From PoT sp049331405 (lineage in GTDB: Bacteria; Planctomycetota; Planctomycetia; Isosphaerales; Isosphaeraceae), in assembly GCF_049331405.1 (NCBI RefSeq), contig NZ_CP186274.1:9052001-9116000 (forward strand): a stretch of 64,000 nucleotides of DNA. Reading direction: 5' to 3'. The notes beneath the pieces were generated by a model. The model worked only from the letters and a program-made list of their open reading frames with translations. It had not been told where the DNA came from and ran no database searches. Below, in pieces: positions 1 to 9,694 of the stretch (the stretch's first letter is position 1; each line of letters begins with the position of its first letter). A program made the translations under genes and the position numbers.

Positions 1-2
1 GG

Positions 3-2171
3 GCCAAGGAGATCCTCCGCGGGCGCCTCTCACGCCGGGGCCTGGCCCCGACGGCCGGATTCCTCGCGACGCCCCTGACCTTGCCATCCGTGATGCCCGC
101 GCCCCTCGCGACGGCCGCGGTCCGAGCCGCCCTGGCCGCGACGATCGGCATTGCCGAGGCGTCGGGCCTCCCGGCCTCCGCCCTCGACCACGCCAGGCGG
201 ACAATCCAAGCCATGACGGCGATCCGCTGGGCGACGATCTCCGCGATCTCCGCCCCCCTGATCCTGATCGCGCTGGGCACGGCCGGGGCCTGGTCGATGG
301 CCGCACGCGACGACAGCCCGGCCCCCGCGAAGGTCCCCCATCGCGTTGCCGGGAAGATCGCCGATGACCAGCTCCCCCCCTGGGCGACGCAGAGGTTCGG
401 CTCGACCCGGTTCCGCCACACGACGAGGATCGAGAGCTTCGCCGTGTCGCCGGATGCCACGTTCGCGGTCGCCGCCAGCGGGACGCGGATCTCGAACAGC
501 GTCAGGGCTTATGACCTGGCCACCGGCCGGGTACTCAGCAACTTCGAGGATCTGCACGACGTCACCTCGGTCGCCATCTCGCCCGACGGCAAGACGGTCG
601 CGATGACGCAGCGCGAGGTCTCGGCGTTGGCCCCGACTCTTCGTCTCTACGACACGGCCAGCGGCAGAGAGACGGCCCATATCACCTATCCCCCGAATGA
701 CCCCCTCCAACGCAGCGGCCTGCTTGGCTTCGCGCCAGATGGGAAGCACCTGATCGTCGAGGCGGCAGACAGAGTGTCGATGCACCTGATCCGCCTGGAT
801 AAAGGCGAGGTGGTGAGGACGTTCCAACTTGGCGGTTACATCTTCGCGGCGGTCCTCTCCCCGGATGGCAAACGTATCGTCGCCGGCGGATATGACTACG
901 ACGGGAACCACGACCTTGCTCGCCAGTGGGAGTTGGACACGGGCCGGGATCTGGGCCCCATCCTCTCGGCGAAGGGCACCGTCCGTTGCGCCGCTTACTC
1001 CCCCGACGGCACCACCATCGCCCTCGGCTACGAGGCCAGGAAGGCTCGCATCGAGATCGTCGACGCCGCCACCGGCAAGCGACGGCTGGAGATCCCATTC
1101 CCCGAGGATTCCATCCGGTCGCTCGCGTTCTCCCCTGATGGCAAGACGATCGCCGCATCCGGCGACTCGACCACGAGGTTGTTTGACGCCTCGGGCAAGG
1201 AGCGGTTGAAGATCGATCGCCGGGCGATCGGCCTGCGATTCTCGCCCGACGGGGCGACCCTCATCGGGGCGGTCGCGGGGATGATCGAGGTCTGGGAGAC
1301 GGCCACGGGCCGATCGCTCGTCCCGGCGGGGGGAGAGAGCCCGGTCGAACAGATCGCTGTCACGCCCGACGGCAAACGCATCGTCACCCTCGGCGGAGAG
1401 GGGGACGGGCACGTCTGGGACGCCGCCACCGGCGAGCATCTACGCCGGGTGGGCATGAGCTGGCAACGAGGCTTCGCCCTCAGCCCCGACGGCCGGCTCC
1501 TGGCCTGGTCGCATGAGGATGACACGATCCAATACCCGAGCGAAGACGCCCCCGGCGCCACGGAAACCGGCAGTCGGCTTCGCCTGATGGACCTGACCAC
1601 CGGCGAATTCATCGAGCGTTTCGATCCCTTCGAGGGCAGTGCCAACGTCCTCTCCTTCGCCCCCGACGGCCGGACGCTGATGACCGCCGACCGCATCGTG
1701 CGAGTCTGGGACCTGGCGACGGGGAAGGTCACGCGTCAATTCGCGGCCACCTGGAAACCACGGGCACGAATCTGGCGCTCGCGCTTCTCGTTCGACGGCA
1801 CGCAACTGGCGATGATGTACCAGGGAGAGACGCGCGGCCTCTCCGTCGATTCCAAGTTCATGGTCTGGGACATCGCCGCCGGCCAGGAAGTCCCCGGCCC
1901 GACTCCGCGCTGGTTCACCCCCGAATTGCAGGCGTTCGCCGCGGACGGCAAGACGATGGCGGTCGCACGCCCGCCCTACGGGTCGGCGATCCAGTTGCAG
2001 GAGGTCGCCACGGGCCGGGTCCTCGGGGAATTCCTGGGCCCCCCCGCCCGGGTCACCTCCCTCGCCTTCGGCCCCGACGGTCGTCTCTACATCGGCCTGC
2101 CGGACGGGACCGTCCTGGCCAGGCCTCCCCACGCCCCAGGCTCCCCGCCTGCCGGCCAAGACAGACCGTGA
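3..2171 (+). CDS. ECF sigma factor C-terminus fused to WD40 beta-propeller (5' partial)
   Basis: The frame is open from the first bases of the window, so the true start lies upstream. The first residues (AKEILRGRLSRRGLAPTAG) match the tail of sigma region 4 and the linker of planctomycete ECF sigma factors; compare LRTRLARRGFGLTT in the sigma fusion at 46758. A hydrophobic segment follows (around SAPLILIALGTAGAW), then a long run of WD40-like blades with repeated SPDGK and VWDxATG motifs up to the stop. By family knowledge such proteins are ECF sigma factors with a membrane anchor and an external or periplasmic propeller that may sense a ligand. An internal TTG at 81 is in frame but cuts through the linker, so it is not a credible start. 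The sigma domain itself is off-window, so that half is inferred. Confidence 0.8.
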   Translation, partial: AKEILRGRLSRRGLAPTAGFLATPLTLPSVMPAPLATAAVRAALAATIGIAEASGLPASALDHARRTIQAMTAIRWATISAISAPLILIALGTAGAWSMAARDDSPAPAKVPHRVAGKIADDQLPPWATQRFGSTRFRHTTRIESFAVSPDATFAVAASGTRISNSVRAYDLATGRVLSNFEDLHDVTSVAISPDGKTVAMTQREVSALAPTLRLYDTASGRETAHITYPPNDPLQRSGLLGFAPDGKHLIVEAADRVSMHLIRLDKGEVVRTFQLGGYIFAAVLSPDGKRIVAGGYDYDGNHDLARQWELDTGRDLGPILSAKGTVRCAAYSPDGTTIALGYEARKARIEIVDAATGKRRLEIPFPEDSIRSLAFSPDGKTIAASGDSTTRLFDASGKERLKIDRRAIGLRFSPDGATLIGAVAGMIEVWETATGRSLVPAGGESPVEQIAVTPDGKRIVTLGGEGDGHVWDAATGEHLRRVGMSWQRGFALSPDGRLLAWSHEDDTIQYPSEDAPGATETGSRLRLMDLTTGEFIERFDPFEGSANVLSFAPDGRTLMTADRIVRVWDLATGKVTRQFAATWKPRARIWRSRFSFDGTQLAMMYQGETRGLSVDSKFMVWDIAAGQEVPGPTPRWFTPELQAFAADGKTMAVARPPYGSAIQLQEVATGRVLGEFLGPPARVTSLAFGPDGRLYIGLPDGTVLARPPHAPGSPPAGQDRP

Positions 2172-3057
2172 CCGCATCGCGAGCCGCACCACGCCGAAAT
2201 CATTCGAATAACTGACACGTCAATTAATTGTCCTTTATTATCAACTCGGCACCCCAAGTGGATTTACATCGAAAAATACCGTCATTAGGATGTTCGCGTT
2301 GAAGCGACCGCGTCCTCGATTCCGGGCCGACGAAGTCCCACGAATTCGGAATCTCCGAAGGTTTCTCGGATTCGACGTTTCGATTCTGTATCCAGGGCGC
2401 AATCTAGATGAGCGCGTGACATTTTCCCTGAACATCAATCAGAACCTCGCCCCAAACAAGGGCTTTTCCCCTTAGTTTTTTCGGGATTGGACTTCGAGGT
2501 AGGCCGGGTCGAACCAGGGTTTCCCCCATCCCTCCCCCCCACGACTCGTGTTGCCCGGACGCAGCTTTCGTCCGCCCCGCCGTTGGTGTGCGGGAAGGCC
2601 CGGGCATTCCATCACTCAGTTCATCCTAATCGAAGCCGCTCCACGGAAGGGGGCATCGGCATGATTGGCAACGTGCAGGAAATTCTCTAGGTCCCGACAG
2701 CGATCGCCGCAATTCTCCCCCCCTCCATCGTACGCTCGACCGCCAGAATGTTTTCATAGGTTCATACAATCGCCGGTCATGAGGTCGGCCGGCCGGTTTC
2801 GAGCCTTCGGGCTCGCATCCGATGGCGAGGGTCATGAGACGGGGTCGTCAATCGAGTCAGGCGTGAGCGACAGGGCACGGTGTGTCGCCCTTCTCTCGAC
2901 AATCGCACGAGTTCGGTGACGACCCAGGGCGTCGGACAGGAAGGCGCGGCGGGCCAGGCCGATCGGCCGGATCCCCCCCGGTGATGCTGCGCCTTGCATC
3001 CTCGTTCCGAGCCCCGATCGGACACACACAACCAGCGCAACTTCATCGAGAACGACC
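2172..3057. other. Non-coding gap before the giant surface-protein gene
   Basis: About 890 bases with no convincing gene. The short open frames on both strands show no codon bias and no recognisable protein. The first part (2210-2480) is more AT-rich than its surroundings and ends in a terminator-like hairpin with a T-run at 2458-2481. The rest is GC-rich and featureless to the eye. It probably holds the 3' end of the sigma/WD40 transcript and the promoter of the next gene. Confidence 0.5.
2458..2481 (+). terminator. Intrinsic-terminator-like hairpin with T-run
   Basis: Stem AAGGG/CCCTT (2458-2462 and 2469-2473) with a six-base loop, then AG and six T residues. The stem is short, but the T-run is unusual in this GC-rich DNA. 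It sits 290 bases after the sigma/WD40 stop, so it could end that transcript or a small RNA. Confidence 0.35.
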
Positions 3058-6000
3058 ATGCTCAACAGGATGCACCGGGCCAGTCAGAGCATCATTGATC
3101 GACTGTCGAAGTCCTCCAGGCGTCGCCACGTCAAGAGGCGCGAGGATTGGCTCCATCGGCTCTCCATGGAATACCTGGAAGAGCGCGTCGTCCTCTCCAA
3201 CATCAGCTGGATCAACCCGCAGGGGGGCGACTGGGACGTCGCCTCCAACTGGAGCGCGGGCCGGGTGCCCAACGCCCAGGACGCCGTCACGATCGCGACG
3301 GCGAATCTCAGTATCACGCATTCGTCGGGCGCGAATGACTCCGTCCAGAGCCTCACGAGTGCGTCTCCCATCACGCTGTCCGGCGGATCACTGCAACTCG
3401 CCGCCGCCTCCAGCATCAACGGGGCCTTGAACGTCTCGGGCGGGAGCCTCGTCGCGAAGGGGAGCCTGAACGTCCAGAGTATCGCCCTCAGCTCGGGGAG
3501 CCTGACGTCGGGCGCGACGATGACGGTCGGTCAGTTCGCCTGGAGCGGCGGCAGCGTCTCGGGCACGGGCCAGATCAATGCGACCGGCTTCAAGACGGCG
3601 ACATCGAACCTGTCGCTCTCCAACGCGGCCATGACCCTGAGCTCCACCGGCCTCGCGCTGGCCGGCGACGCGAGCCTGCCGCTGGTCGGGAACGCGCATC
3701 TCTCCGGCTCGATCGCCAATGCCACGACGTATAGCCTGACGGCCCAGGTCCCGACCATCACCATCGGCGGCCTCGCGTTCACGAGCGACACCGTCACGCT
3801 CGCCAATGGCGCGCTCTCGCTCTCGGGCACGACCAGCCTGCCGGTCGTGGGTTCCGCGACCCTCTCCGGCACCATCACCGACGCCAGCCACTACAGCCTC
3901 TCGGCCCAGGTCCCGAGCCTCAAGCTCGGCGGATATTCCCTCACCGGCGACACCGTCACGTTCGCCAACGGCGCATTCTCGGTGAAGGGCACGGCCACCC
4001 TGCCGATCATCGGCTCCTCGACACTTGCTGGCACCTTCAAAGATCAGTGGAACTACAGCCTCTCCGCCCAGCTCCCCAGCCTGACGGTCGCGGGATTCAC
4101 CTTCGCGAATGACACCGTCACCTACACCAAGGGCATCCTCTCCCTCTCGGGATCGGCGACCCTCCCGACCATCGGCTCGACGCCCCTCTCGGGCACAATC
4201 AATGACATTTGGAATTATACACTATCGGGCCAGGCCCCGAGTCTGAAGATCGGCGGCGCCACTTTCACGAATGATACCATCACCCTCTCCAAGGGGATCC
4301 TCTCGGTCTCCGGGACTGCGACCGTGCCGGTCGTCGGGCCCACGACCCTCTCCGGCAACATCACCGACGCCTCCCACTACAGCCTCTCGGCCCAGGTCCC
4401 GAGCCTCAAGCTCGGCGGATATTCCCTCACCGGCGACACCGTCACGTTCGCCAACGGCGCATTCTCGGTCAAGGGCACGGCCACCCTGCCGATCATCGGC
4501 TCCTCGACACTTGCTGGCACCTTCAAAGATCAGTGGAATTACAGCCTCTCCGCCCAGCTCCCCTCGGTGAAGGTCGGCGGGTTCACGCTGACCAACGACA
4601 CCGTCACCTACGCCAAGGGTATACTGTCGGTCTCGGGGACGGCGACGTTACCTGTCGTCGGCTCGGTCCCCCTCTCGGGGACCATCAACGACGCCTGGAC
4701 CTACTCGCTCGCGGCGCAGGTGCCCTCGATCAGTCTCGGCGGCTTTGCCCTGAGCAATGACACGCTGACGCTCTCCAAGGGGGTCGTGACGCTCTCAGGG
4801 ACGGCCACTCTGCCGGTGATCGGCTCGGCGACGCTCTCCGGATCCATCACCGACGGCACCCACTACAGCCTCTCGGCGCCGGTCGCGAGCTTGACGCTCG
4901 GCGCTTACGCCCTCACGAACGACACGATCACCCTCGCCAACGGTGCGCTCTCGATCAAGGGCACCGCCGCGCTGCCGGTCATCGGCTCGGTGCCGCTCTC
5001 GGGCACCTACAAGGATCAGTGGAACTATAGCCTCTCGGCGCAGCTCCCGACCCTCACGGTCGCCGGGTTCAGCTCCACGAATGACACCGTCACTTACGCC
5101 AAGGGCGTTCTCTCGCTCTCGGGGGCGGTGACCTTGCCGCTCGTCGGATCGGTGCCGCTCTCGGGCACAATCAAGGACACCTGGAACTACTCGCTCACGG
5201 CGCCATTGCCGACGCTCACGGTCGCCGGCTACTCCTTCAGCAACAACACGGTGACGCTCTCCAAGGGTGTCGTGACGCTCTCGGGGACGGCCACCCTGCC
5301 GGTCATCGGCACGTTGCCCCTGTCCGGCACCATCACCGACGCCACCCACTTCAGTCTCTCCGCGACTCCGGGGGACCTGAAGCTCGGCGCCTTCACGATC
5401 TCCGGCCCCACCGTGACGCTGACAGAGGCGGGGGCCGTCGCGACCTTGAGCCTGGCGGGCAAGGCGAAGCTCGCGGCCTTCGGCAGCGCGAGCCTCGTCG
5501 GCACGGTCGACTCGAGCGGGACGTTCACCCTGACCGCGCCGCTTCCTTCCGTGAGCCTGCTCGGCGGCCTCGTCACGTTCAGCTCGATGTCGGCCATCAT
5601 GACGGCGAGCGCGGCGGGGGTCTCTGTGGGGATCGGCGGAACGGGGACGGTCGCGAACATCGGGACCGTGAACTTCAAGGGGACTGTGAACGACGAGGCG
5701 AACTACAGCCTCACGGGCCAGGCGAAACTCAGCATCGCCGGCTTCACGATCGACACGGCCAACTTCACCCTGGGGACGCAGGCCCTGGGCGTCGCCTTCA
5801 CCTTGCCCGTCCCCGACATCGGCGACGTGGGCTTCACCGGTTCCTACGGCCCCGGGGGTCAGTGGTCGCTCGGTGCCACGTACCCTGGCCCGGTCCAGGT
5901 CGGCCCGGTCACTCTCACGGACCTCGGCTTCGTCCTCGCGTCGGATAGCCTGACCCTGCAGGCCACCGGGACGATTGCCGACCTCCAGGCGCTCGCCAAC

Positions 6001-8595
6001 GTGAAGGTCACGGCCCAGATCTTCTACGACGGCCGATTCATGATGACCGCCGACGCGCACGTCGTGCAGGTCGGCCCGTTCAGCCTCGGCGAGGCGATCG
6101 TCAAGATCGGCGACGACTACCCCGACAAGCATTTCGAGATCGACGTGCATGCCGTGGCCGGCTTCCCCAACCTCGGCGCGGGGATGACGCTCGACGGGGT
6201 TATCATCAGTTCCACGAACTATCACTTCACGGGCACGGACAAGCTCAACATCGCGGGCCTCTCGATCACGAGCGTGCAGGCCACGCTCGACAGCACCACC
6301 GGGTTCACGTTCAAGGGTAGCTGGAACTACGGCATCCTCACCGCGACCGTCTCCGGCACCATTGGAGGCGATGGGCATGCCCACTTCGAGGGGAACGCCA
6401 CGGCGGGTGCGCTACTCGGCGGGTTCCAGACCAGCACGTTCTCAGTGATCGTCGACGCGAATCCCGCCGCGAAGACCTACTCGATCGACGCATCCACGAC
6501 CCTGGATGTTGCCATCGCGAAGCTCAACCTGACGGCACACTCTTCGTTGGGTTCCTCGGGGTGGGATCCCCTCGTCTTCACGGCCACGGCGAGCATCGGC
6601 GGTGCGCTCTCGTCGATCCTGAGCGGGACGGCGCTCTTCACCATCGAACCGAACGACATCGGGTTCCAGGGCTCCCTCAGCGCCCCGAACGGCCTGGGGA
6701 ACTTCAATGTCAACGGGAAGGTCTTCGCCGACGGCACCTTCCAGGTGGGGGGCTTCCTCGGCAGCGCCGGCCAGATCCTGGCCGCGGATGCCGCCAAGCT
6801 CCTCAATCAATTGGGAGCCTCCGCGAGCCAGATCGCCGGGGCACTCAAGTCGGCCTACAACTCCGCGGACCAGGATGTCGCGAGCATCCTTCATCAGCTC
6901 AAGGTCGACCTCAACACGATCGCCGATGCACTCCAGACGATTTACCAGGATGACCTTTCCTCGCTCGCCAAGGCGCTGTGGAACCATGCGACCACCGATG
7001 TCTATGGCCTCATCGATACGCTGAACCCTCGGGCGAACGGCGTGGCCCAGCTGCTCCTGGTCCTCTGGAACGACGCCAAGGTTACGGCGGATCTGGGGAC
7101 GCTTTTCGACGAGGTCTGGCTCAGCTCGGCGGGCTCGGTCGGGGTCGGGGGGCTCGTCGGCGGTTTCATCGGGGCGGGCTTCGTCGCGAGCAACTCGTTC
7201 GAGGTCGCCAAGTTCCTCCTGAATACGGCGCATGTCGGGCTGGGCGACACCGCGAAGGGGATCTCCGACTGGCTCGGCGGGAACGCGCCGGCGGCCTTCT
7301 GGGCCATCGCCAACGGCGCGAGCAGGGGTCTCGGCAGCGCGGTCGTCGGCGTCGTCAGCGGGGGCCTCGTGGGGAACAGCGCGAACGAGGTCGCCAGGTT
7401 CATCCTCGGCAAAGCCCAGGGTTCGCTCTCCGACGCCGCCAGGGGCATCGCCGATTGGATCGGAGGCTCCAACGGGCAATACAATGCCTTCTGGGGCATC
7501 GCCGTCGGAGCCGGCCGAGGGCTCGGCGATGCGGTCGCAGGCATCGTCGGCGCCGGGATCGTCGCGAACAGCTCTTACGAGGTCGCCAAGTTCATCCTGG
7601 GCACGGCCCAGGGTTCGCTCGGCGACGCCGCCCAGGGCATCTCCGACTGGCTCGGGGGGGGCTCCAATGGCGAGTACTATGCGTTCTGGGGCATCGCCAA
7701 CGGGGCGGGCAAGGGTCTCGCCAGCGCGATCGTCGGCTCGATCAGTGCCAACTTCGTGAAGAACGACACCTACGAGGTCGCCAAGTTCATCCTGAACATC
7801 GCCAAGGGCTCGCTCTCCGACGCCGCCAAGGGCATCTCCGACTGGATCGGCGGCACCTCGGGTCAATACTACGCCTTCTGGGCCATCGCCACGGGGGCGG
7901 GCAAGGGGCTCGGCAACGCGATCGCCGGGTTCGTCGGGGCCGGATTGTTGAACAACAACTCGTTCGATGTCGCCAAATTCGTCCTGAACACGGCCCAGGC
8001 CTCTCTCACCGATACGGCCAGGGGGATCTCCGACTGGCTCGGCGGGAACCCGGCGGCGGCCTTCTGGGCCATCGCCAACGGCGCGGGCAAGGGGATTGGC
8101 AACGCGATCGCCGGGGTCGTCGGAGCGGGCTTCGTGGCGAATGACTCATTCAAGGTGGCGCAGTTCATCCTGAACACCGCCAATGGCACGCTCGCCGATA
8201 CGGCCAAGGGCATTTCCGACTGGCTCGGCGGGAACCGGACGGCGGCCTTCTGGGCCATCGCCAACGGCGCGGGCAGGGGACTCGGCAGCGCGGTCACCGG
8301 CCTCGTCAATGCCGGCCTCGTGGCGAACAGTTCGTTCGAGGTCGCCAAGTTCATCCTGAACACGGCCAATGGCACGCTCGCCGACGCCGCCAAGGGGGTC
8401 TCCGACTGGCTCGGCGGGAACCGGACGGCGGCCTTCTGGGCCATCGCCAACGGCGCGGGCCGCAGCTACGTCGACGCGACCTGGGGGCTGATCAATTCCG
8501 GTCTGCTGGGAAACAGCTACAGCAGCGTCTCGGGATACCTGTTCAGCATCTTGAGCTATGGGGACGCCGTGGCCGTCCTCAACTCCATCTTCTGA
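3058..8595 (+). CDS. Giant repeat-built surface protein (1845 aa)
   Basis: Probably exported or surface-attached. The N-terminus is basic (RRRHVKRRED) and carries MEYLEERVVLS at about residue 38. This resembles the planctomycetal LEPR-XLL motif found at the start of very large secreted proteins. Next comes a block with WDVASNWSAGRVPN, typical of autotransporter-like adhesins (about 50-110). Ten tandem units of exactly 54 residues follow (about 211-750), then more divergent beta-rich units. A middle region of about 600 residues is not recognised. The C-terminus has seven 62-65-residue units plus a partial eighth (about 1378-1845), each with EVAKFILN, DxAKGISDWLGG and AFWAIANGAG. No enzyme motif was seen. 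The ATG at 3058 gives the basic N-terminus. A strong hairpin follows the stop. An adhesive, S-layer-like or matrix role is possible but unproven. Confidence 0.85.
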   Translation: MLNRMHRASQSIIDRLSKSSRRRHVKRREDWLHRLSMEYLEERVVLSNISWINPQGGDWDVASNWSAGRVPNAQDAVTIATANLSITHSSGANDSVQSLTSASPITLSGGSLQLAAASSINGALNVSGGSLVAKGSLNVQSIALSSGSLTSGATMTVGQFAWSGGSVSGTGQINATGFKTATSNLSLSNAAMTLSSTGLALAGDASLPLVGNAHLSGSIANATTYSLTAQVPTITIGGLAFTSDTVTLANGALSLSGTTSLPVVGSATLSGTITDASHYSLSAQVPSLKLGGYSLTGDTVTFANGAFSVKGTATLPIIGSSTLAGTFKDQWNYSLSAQLPSLTVAGFTFANDTVTYTKGILSLSGSATLPTIGSTPLSGTINDIWNYTLSGQAPSLKIGGATFTNDTITLSKGILSVSGTATVPVVGPTTLSGNITDASHYSLSAQVPSLKLGGYSLTGDTVTFANGAFSVKGTATLPIIGSSTLAGTFKDQWNYSLSAQLPSVKVGGFTLTNDTVTYAKGILSVSGTATLPVVGSVPLSGTINDAWTYSLAAQVPSISLGGFALSNDTLTLSKGVVTLSGTATLPVIGSATLSGSITDGTHYSLSAPVASLTLGAYALTNDTITLANGALSIKGTAALPVIGSVPLSGTYKDQWNYSLSAQLPTLTVAGFSSTNDTVTYAKGVLSLSGAVTLPLVGSVPLSGTIKDTWNYSLTAPLPTLTVAGYSFSNNTVTLSKGVVTLSGTATLPVIGTLPLSGTITDATHFSLSATPGDLKLGAFTISGPTVTLTEAGAVATLSLAGKAKLAAFGSASLVGTVDSSGTFTLTAPLPSVSLLGGLVTFSSMSAIMTASAAGVSVGIGGTGTVANIGTVNFKGTVNDEANYSLTGQAKLSIAGFTIDTANFTLGTQALGVAFTLPVPDIGDVGFTGSYGPGGQWSLGATYPGPVQVGPVTLTDLGFVLASDSLTLQATGTIADLQALANVKVTAQIFYDGRFMMTADAHVVQVGPFSLGEAIVKIGDDYPDKHFEIDVHAVAGFPNLGAGMTLDGVIISSTNYHFTGTDKLNIAGLSITSVQATLDSTTGFTFKGSWNYGILTATVSGTIGGDGHAHFEGNATAGALLGGFQTSTFSVIVDANPAAKTYSIDASTTLDVAIAKLNLTAHSSLGSSGWDPLVFTATASIGGALSSILSGTALFTIEPNDIGFQGSLSAPNGLGNFNVNGKVFADGTFQVGGFLGSAGQILAADAAKLLNQLGASASQIAGALKSAYNSADQDVASILHQLKVDLNTIADALQTIYQDDLSSLAKALWNHATTDVYGLIDTLNPRANGVAQLLLVLWNDAKVTADLGTLFDEVWLSSAGSVGVGGLVGGFIGAGFVASNSFEVAKFLLNTAHVGLGDTAKGISDWLGGNAPAAFWAIANGASRGLGSAVVGVVSGGLVGNSANEVARFILGKAQGSLSDAARGIADWIGGSNGQYNAFWGIAVGAGRGLGDAVAGIVGAGIVANSSYEVAKFILGTAQGSLGDAAQGISDWLGGGSNGEYYAFWGIANGAGKGLASAIVGSISANFVKNDTYEVAKFILNIAKGSLSDAAKGISDWIGGTSGQYYAFWAIATGAGKGLGNAIAGFVGAGLLNNNSFDVAKFVLNTAQASLTDTARGISDWLGGNPAAAFWAIANGAGKGIGNAIAGVVGAGFVANDSFKVAQFILNTANGTLADTAKGISDWLGGNRTAAFWAIANGAGRGLGSAVTGLVNAGLVANSSFEVAKFILNTANGTLADAAKGVSDWLGGNRTAAFWAIANGAGRSYVDATWGLINSGLLGNSYSSVSGYLFSILSYGDAVAVLNSIF
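3688..5307 (+). repeat. Ten in-frame tandem 54-codon repeats
   Basis: Ten consecutive units of 162 bp encode 54 residues each, with the pattern G-S-x-x-LSGT-x-x-D-x-x-x-YSL-x-A, then LGG and DTVT, ending LPVI or LPVV. No insertion or deletion occurs across the ten units. The pattern alternates short hydrophobic beta strands. Two further, longer and more divergent units follow. Confidence 0.9.
3888..4563 (+). repeat. Recent 486-bp-offset duplication inside the surface-protein gene
   Basis: The 190 bp at 3888-4077 recur at 4374-4563 with two differences, both synonymous (GTG/GTC and AAC/AAT). The offset is 486 bp, exactly three 54-codon units. This indicates recent expansion by whole units through unequal exchange or slippage. 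Confidence 0.9.
7189..8592 (+). repeat. C-terminal 62-65-codon repeats, seven plus partial eighth
   Basis: Seven units contain EVAKFILN, DTAKGISDWLGG, AFWAIANGAG and a Gly/Ala-rich segment. Unit lengths are 62, 64, 65, 64, 62, 62 and 62 residues by eye. The last full copies (about 8180-8275 and 8366-8461) are nearly identical in DNA. Each unit looks like amphipathic helices with small-residue faces. Confidence 0.85.
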
Positions 8596-8630
8596 GCGAC
8601 GGTCGGCGATCATCCAACCTCGCTCGACAT

Positions 8631-8670
8631 CCAGGCGGAGGAGGCCTATCGAGCGGCCTCCTCCGCCTGG
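8631..8670 (+). terminator. Strong hairpin after the giant gene
   Basis: A perfect 16-bp inverted repeat (8631-8646 with 8655-8670, arm CCAGGCGGAGGAGGCC) around an 8-base loop, 35 bases after the stop codon and followed by CGTTTCG. There is no long T-run, but the stem is very stable. Confidence 0.75.
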
Positions 8671-8845
8671 CGTTTCGAAGGGGCAGGGGCCGCCGTGCCT
8701 CTCATCCGAAAACCGGGGTGGACGATGACTCGCGGGGGCGCTCCCGTTTGCTTTCGGGGGGCCTCCGTTTTAACATCGAGCCGAGTTCGATCGTCGGAGG
8801 TCGTCCGAGGGTTCGATCGGTCGAGTCATCAGCGAGGTGGGATCG

Positions 8846-9592
8846 ATGCAAGCGTCGTCCTCTGGCCGTGGTCGGGCCTTCGCGTTCTTCTGGCTCTGCG
8901 TCGCCCCTGCATTGGCCTCGGGGGCGGAGCCGGGGTGGGTGGACCTCTCGCCGCTCGACGCCTGGAAGTCGCCCACGGGGGCCTGGGAGGTCGTCGGGGG
9001 GGTGCAGCCGGATCCGAAGAACCTGAACCGGCTGGCGTCGACGCCGGGCTCGGGGATCCTCGTCAACGGGCCGATCGGGCGCACCACGAACCTGTTCAGC
9101 AAGGCGAGCTACGGCGACATCGAGTCCCACTTCGAGTTCCTCATCCCGAGGAAGTCGAACTCCGGGGTGAAGTTCCAGGGGTTCTACGAGATCCAGATCT
9201 CCGACAGCCACGACGCGAAGACGGCCACGGGGAGCGACTGCGGCGGCATCTACCCCCGCGCCGAGCTCCTGCCGATCTACAAGCACATCGACGACGGGTA
9301 CGCCCCCAGGACCAACGCCGCCAGGCCTTACGGCGAGTGGCAGACCCTCGACGTGACCTTCCGCGCCCCCCGGTTCGACGAGGCCGGCAAGAAGGTCGCC
9401 AACGCCAGGTTCGAGAAGGTCGTGCTCAACGGGCAGATCATCCACGAGGACGTCGAGGTCAAGTCCCCCACCGGGCACGTCTGGCGTCAGAAGGAGGTGG
9501 CCGAAGGGCCGATCCTCCTCCAGGCCGACCACGGCCCGGTCGCCTTCCGCAACATCCGGGTCCGCCCCCTGGCCGCGTCGACCGCCCCCTGA
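8846..9592 (+). CDS. Secreted DUF1080 family protein (3-keto-disaccharide hydrolase-like)
   Basis: A 248-residue protein. The N-terminal signal peptide has hydrophobic core AFAFFWLCVAPALASG and a cut near GAEP. The body matches DUF1080 (3-keto-disaccharide hydrolase/LamG-like sandwich): DIESHFEFLIPRKSNSGVKF, FYEIQISDSHD and the C-terminal GPVAFRNIRVRPL strand. Such proteins are common in planctomycetes and are thought to act on sugars outside the cytoplasm. ATG 8846 is preferred over GTG 8837 because GCGAGG lies about nine bases before the ATG. It stands 102 bases before the reverse transcriptase gene on the same strand, but no functional link is evident. Confidence 0.8.
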   Translation: MQASSSGRGRAFAFFWLCVAPALASGAEPGWVDLSPLDAWKSPTGAWEVVGGVQPDPKNLNRLASTPGSGILVNGPIGRTTNLFSKASYGDIESHFEFLIPRKSNSGVKFQGFYEIQISDSHDAKTATGSDCGGIYPRAELLPIYKHIDDGYAPRTNAARPYGEWQTLDVTFRAPRFDEAGKKVANARFEKVVLNGQIIHEDVEVKSPTGHVWRQKEVAEGPILLQADHGPVAFRNIRVRPLAASTAP

Positions 9593-9694
9593 ACCGAGGC
9601 ACGAGCCCAGGCCGTCGAAGCGCGTCGACCGCGAGCGAGGCCCGCATCCCGGCCCCGACTCGGCCCCGCCCACTCCATCAAGGATGACCGATCC

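Noticed and set aside
30..1439. 469-residue open frame on the minus strand
   Set aside because: Antisense to the WD40 gene; Arg/Gly/Asp-rich composition typical of shadow frames in GC-rich DNA, no recognisable protein.
4795..6384. 529-residue minus-strand frame with repeats
   Set aside because: Its repeats are only the mirror of the 54-codon repeats of the surface-protein gene.
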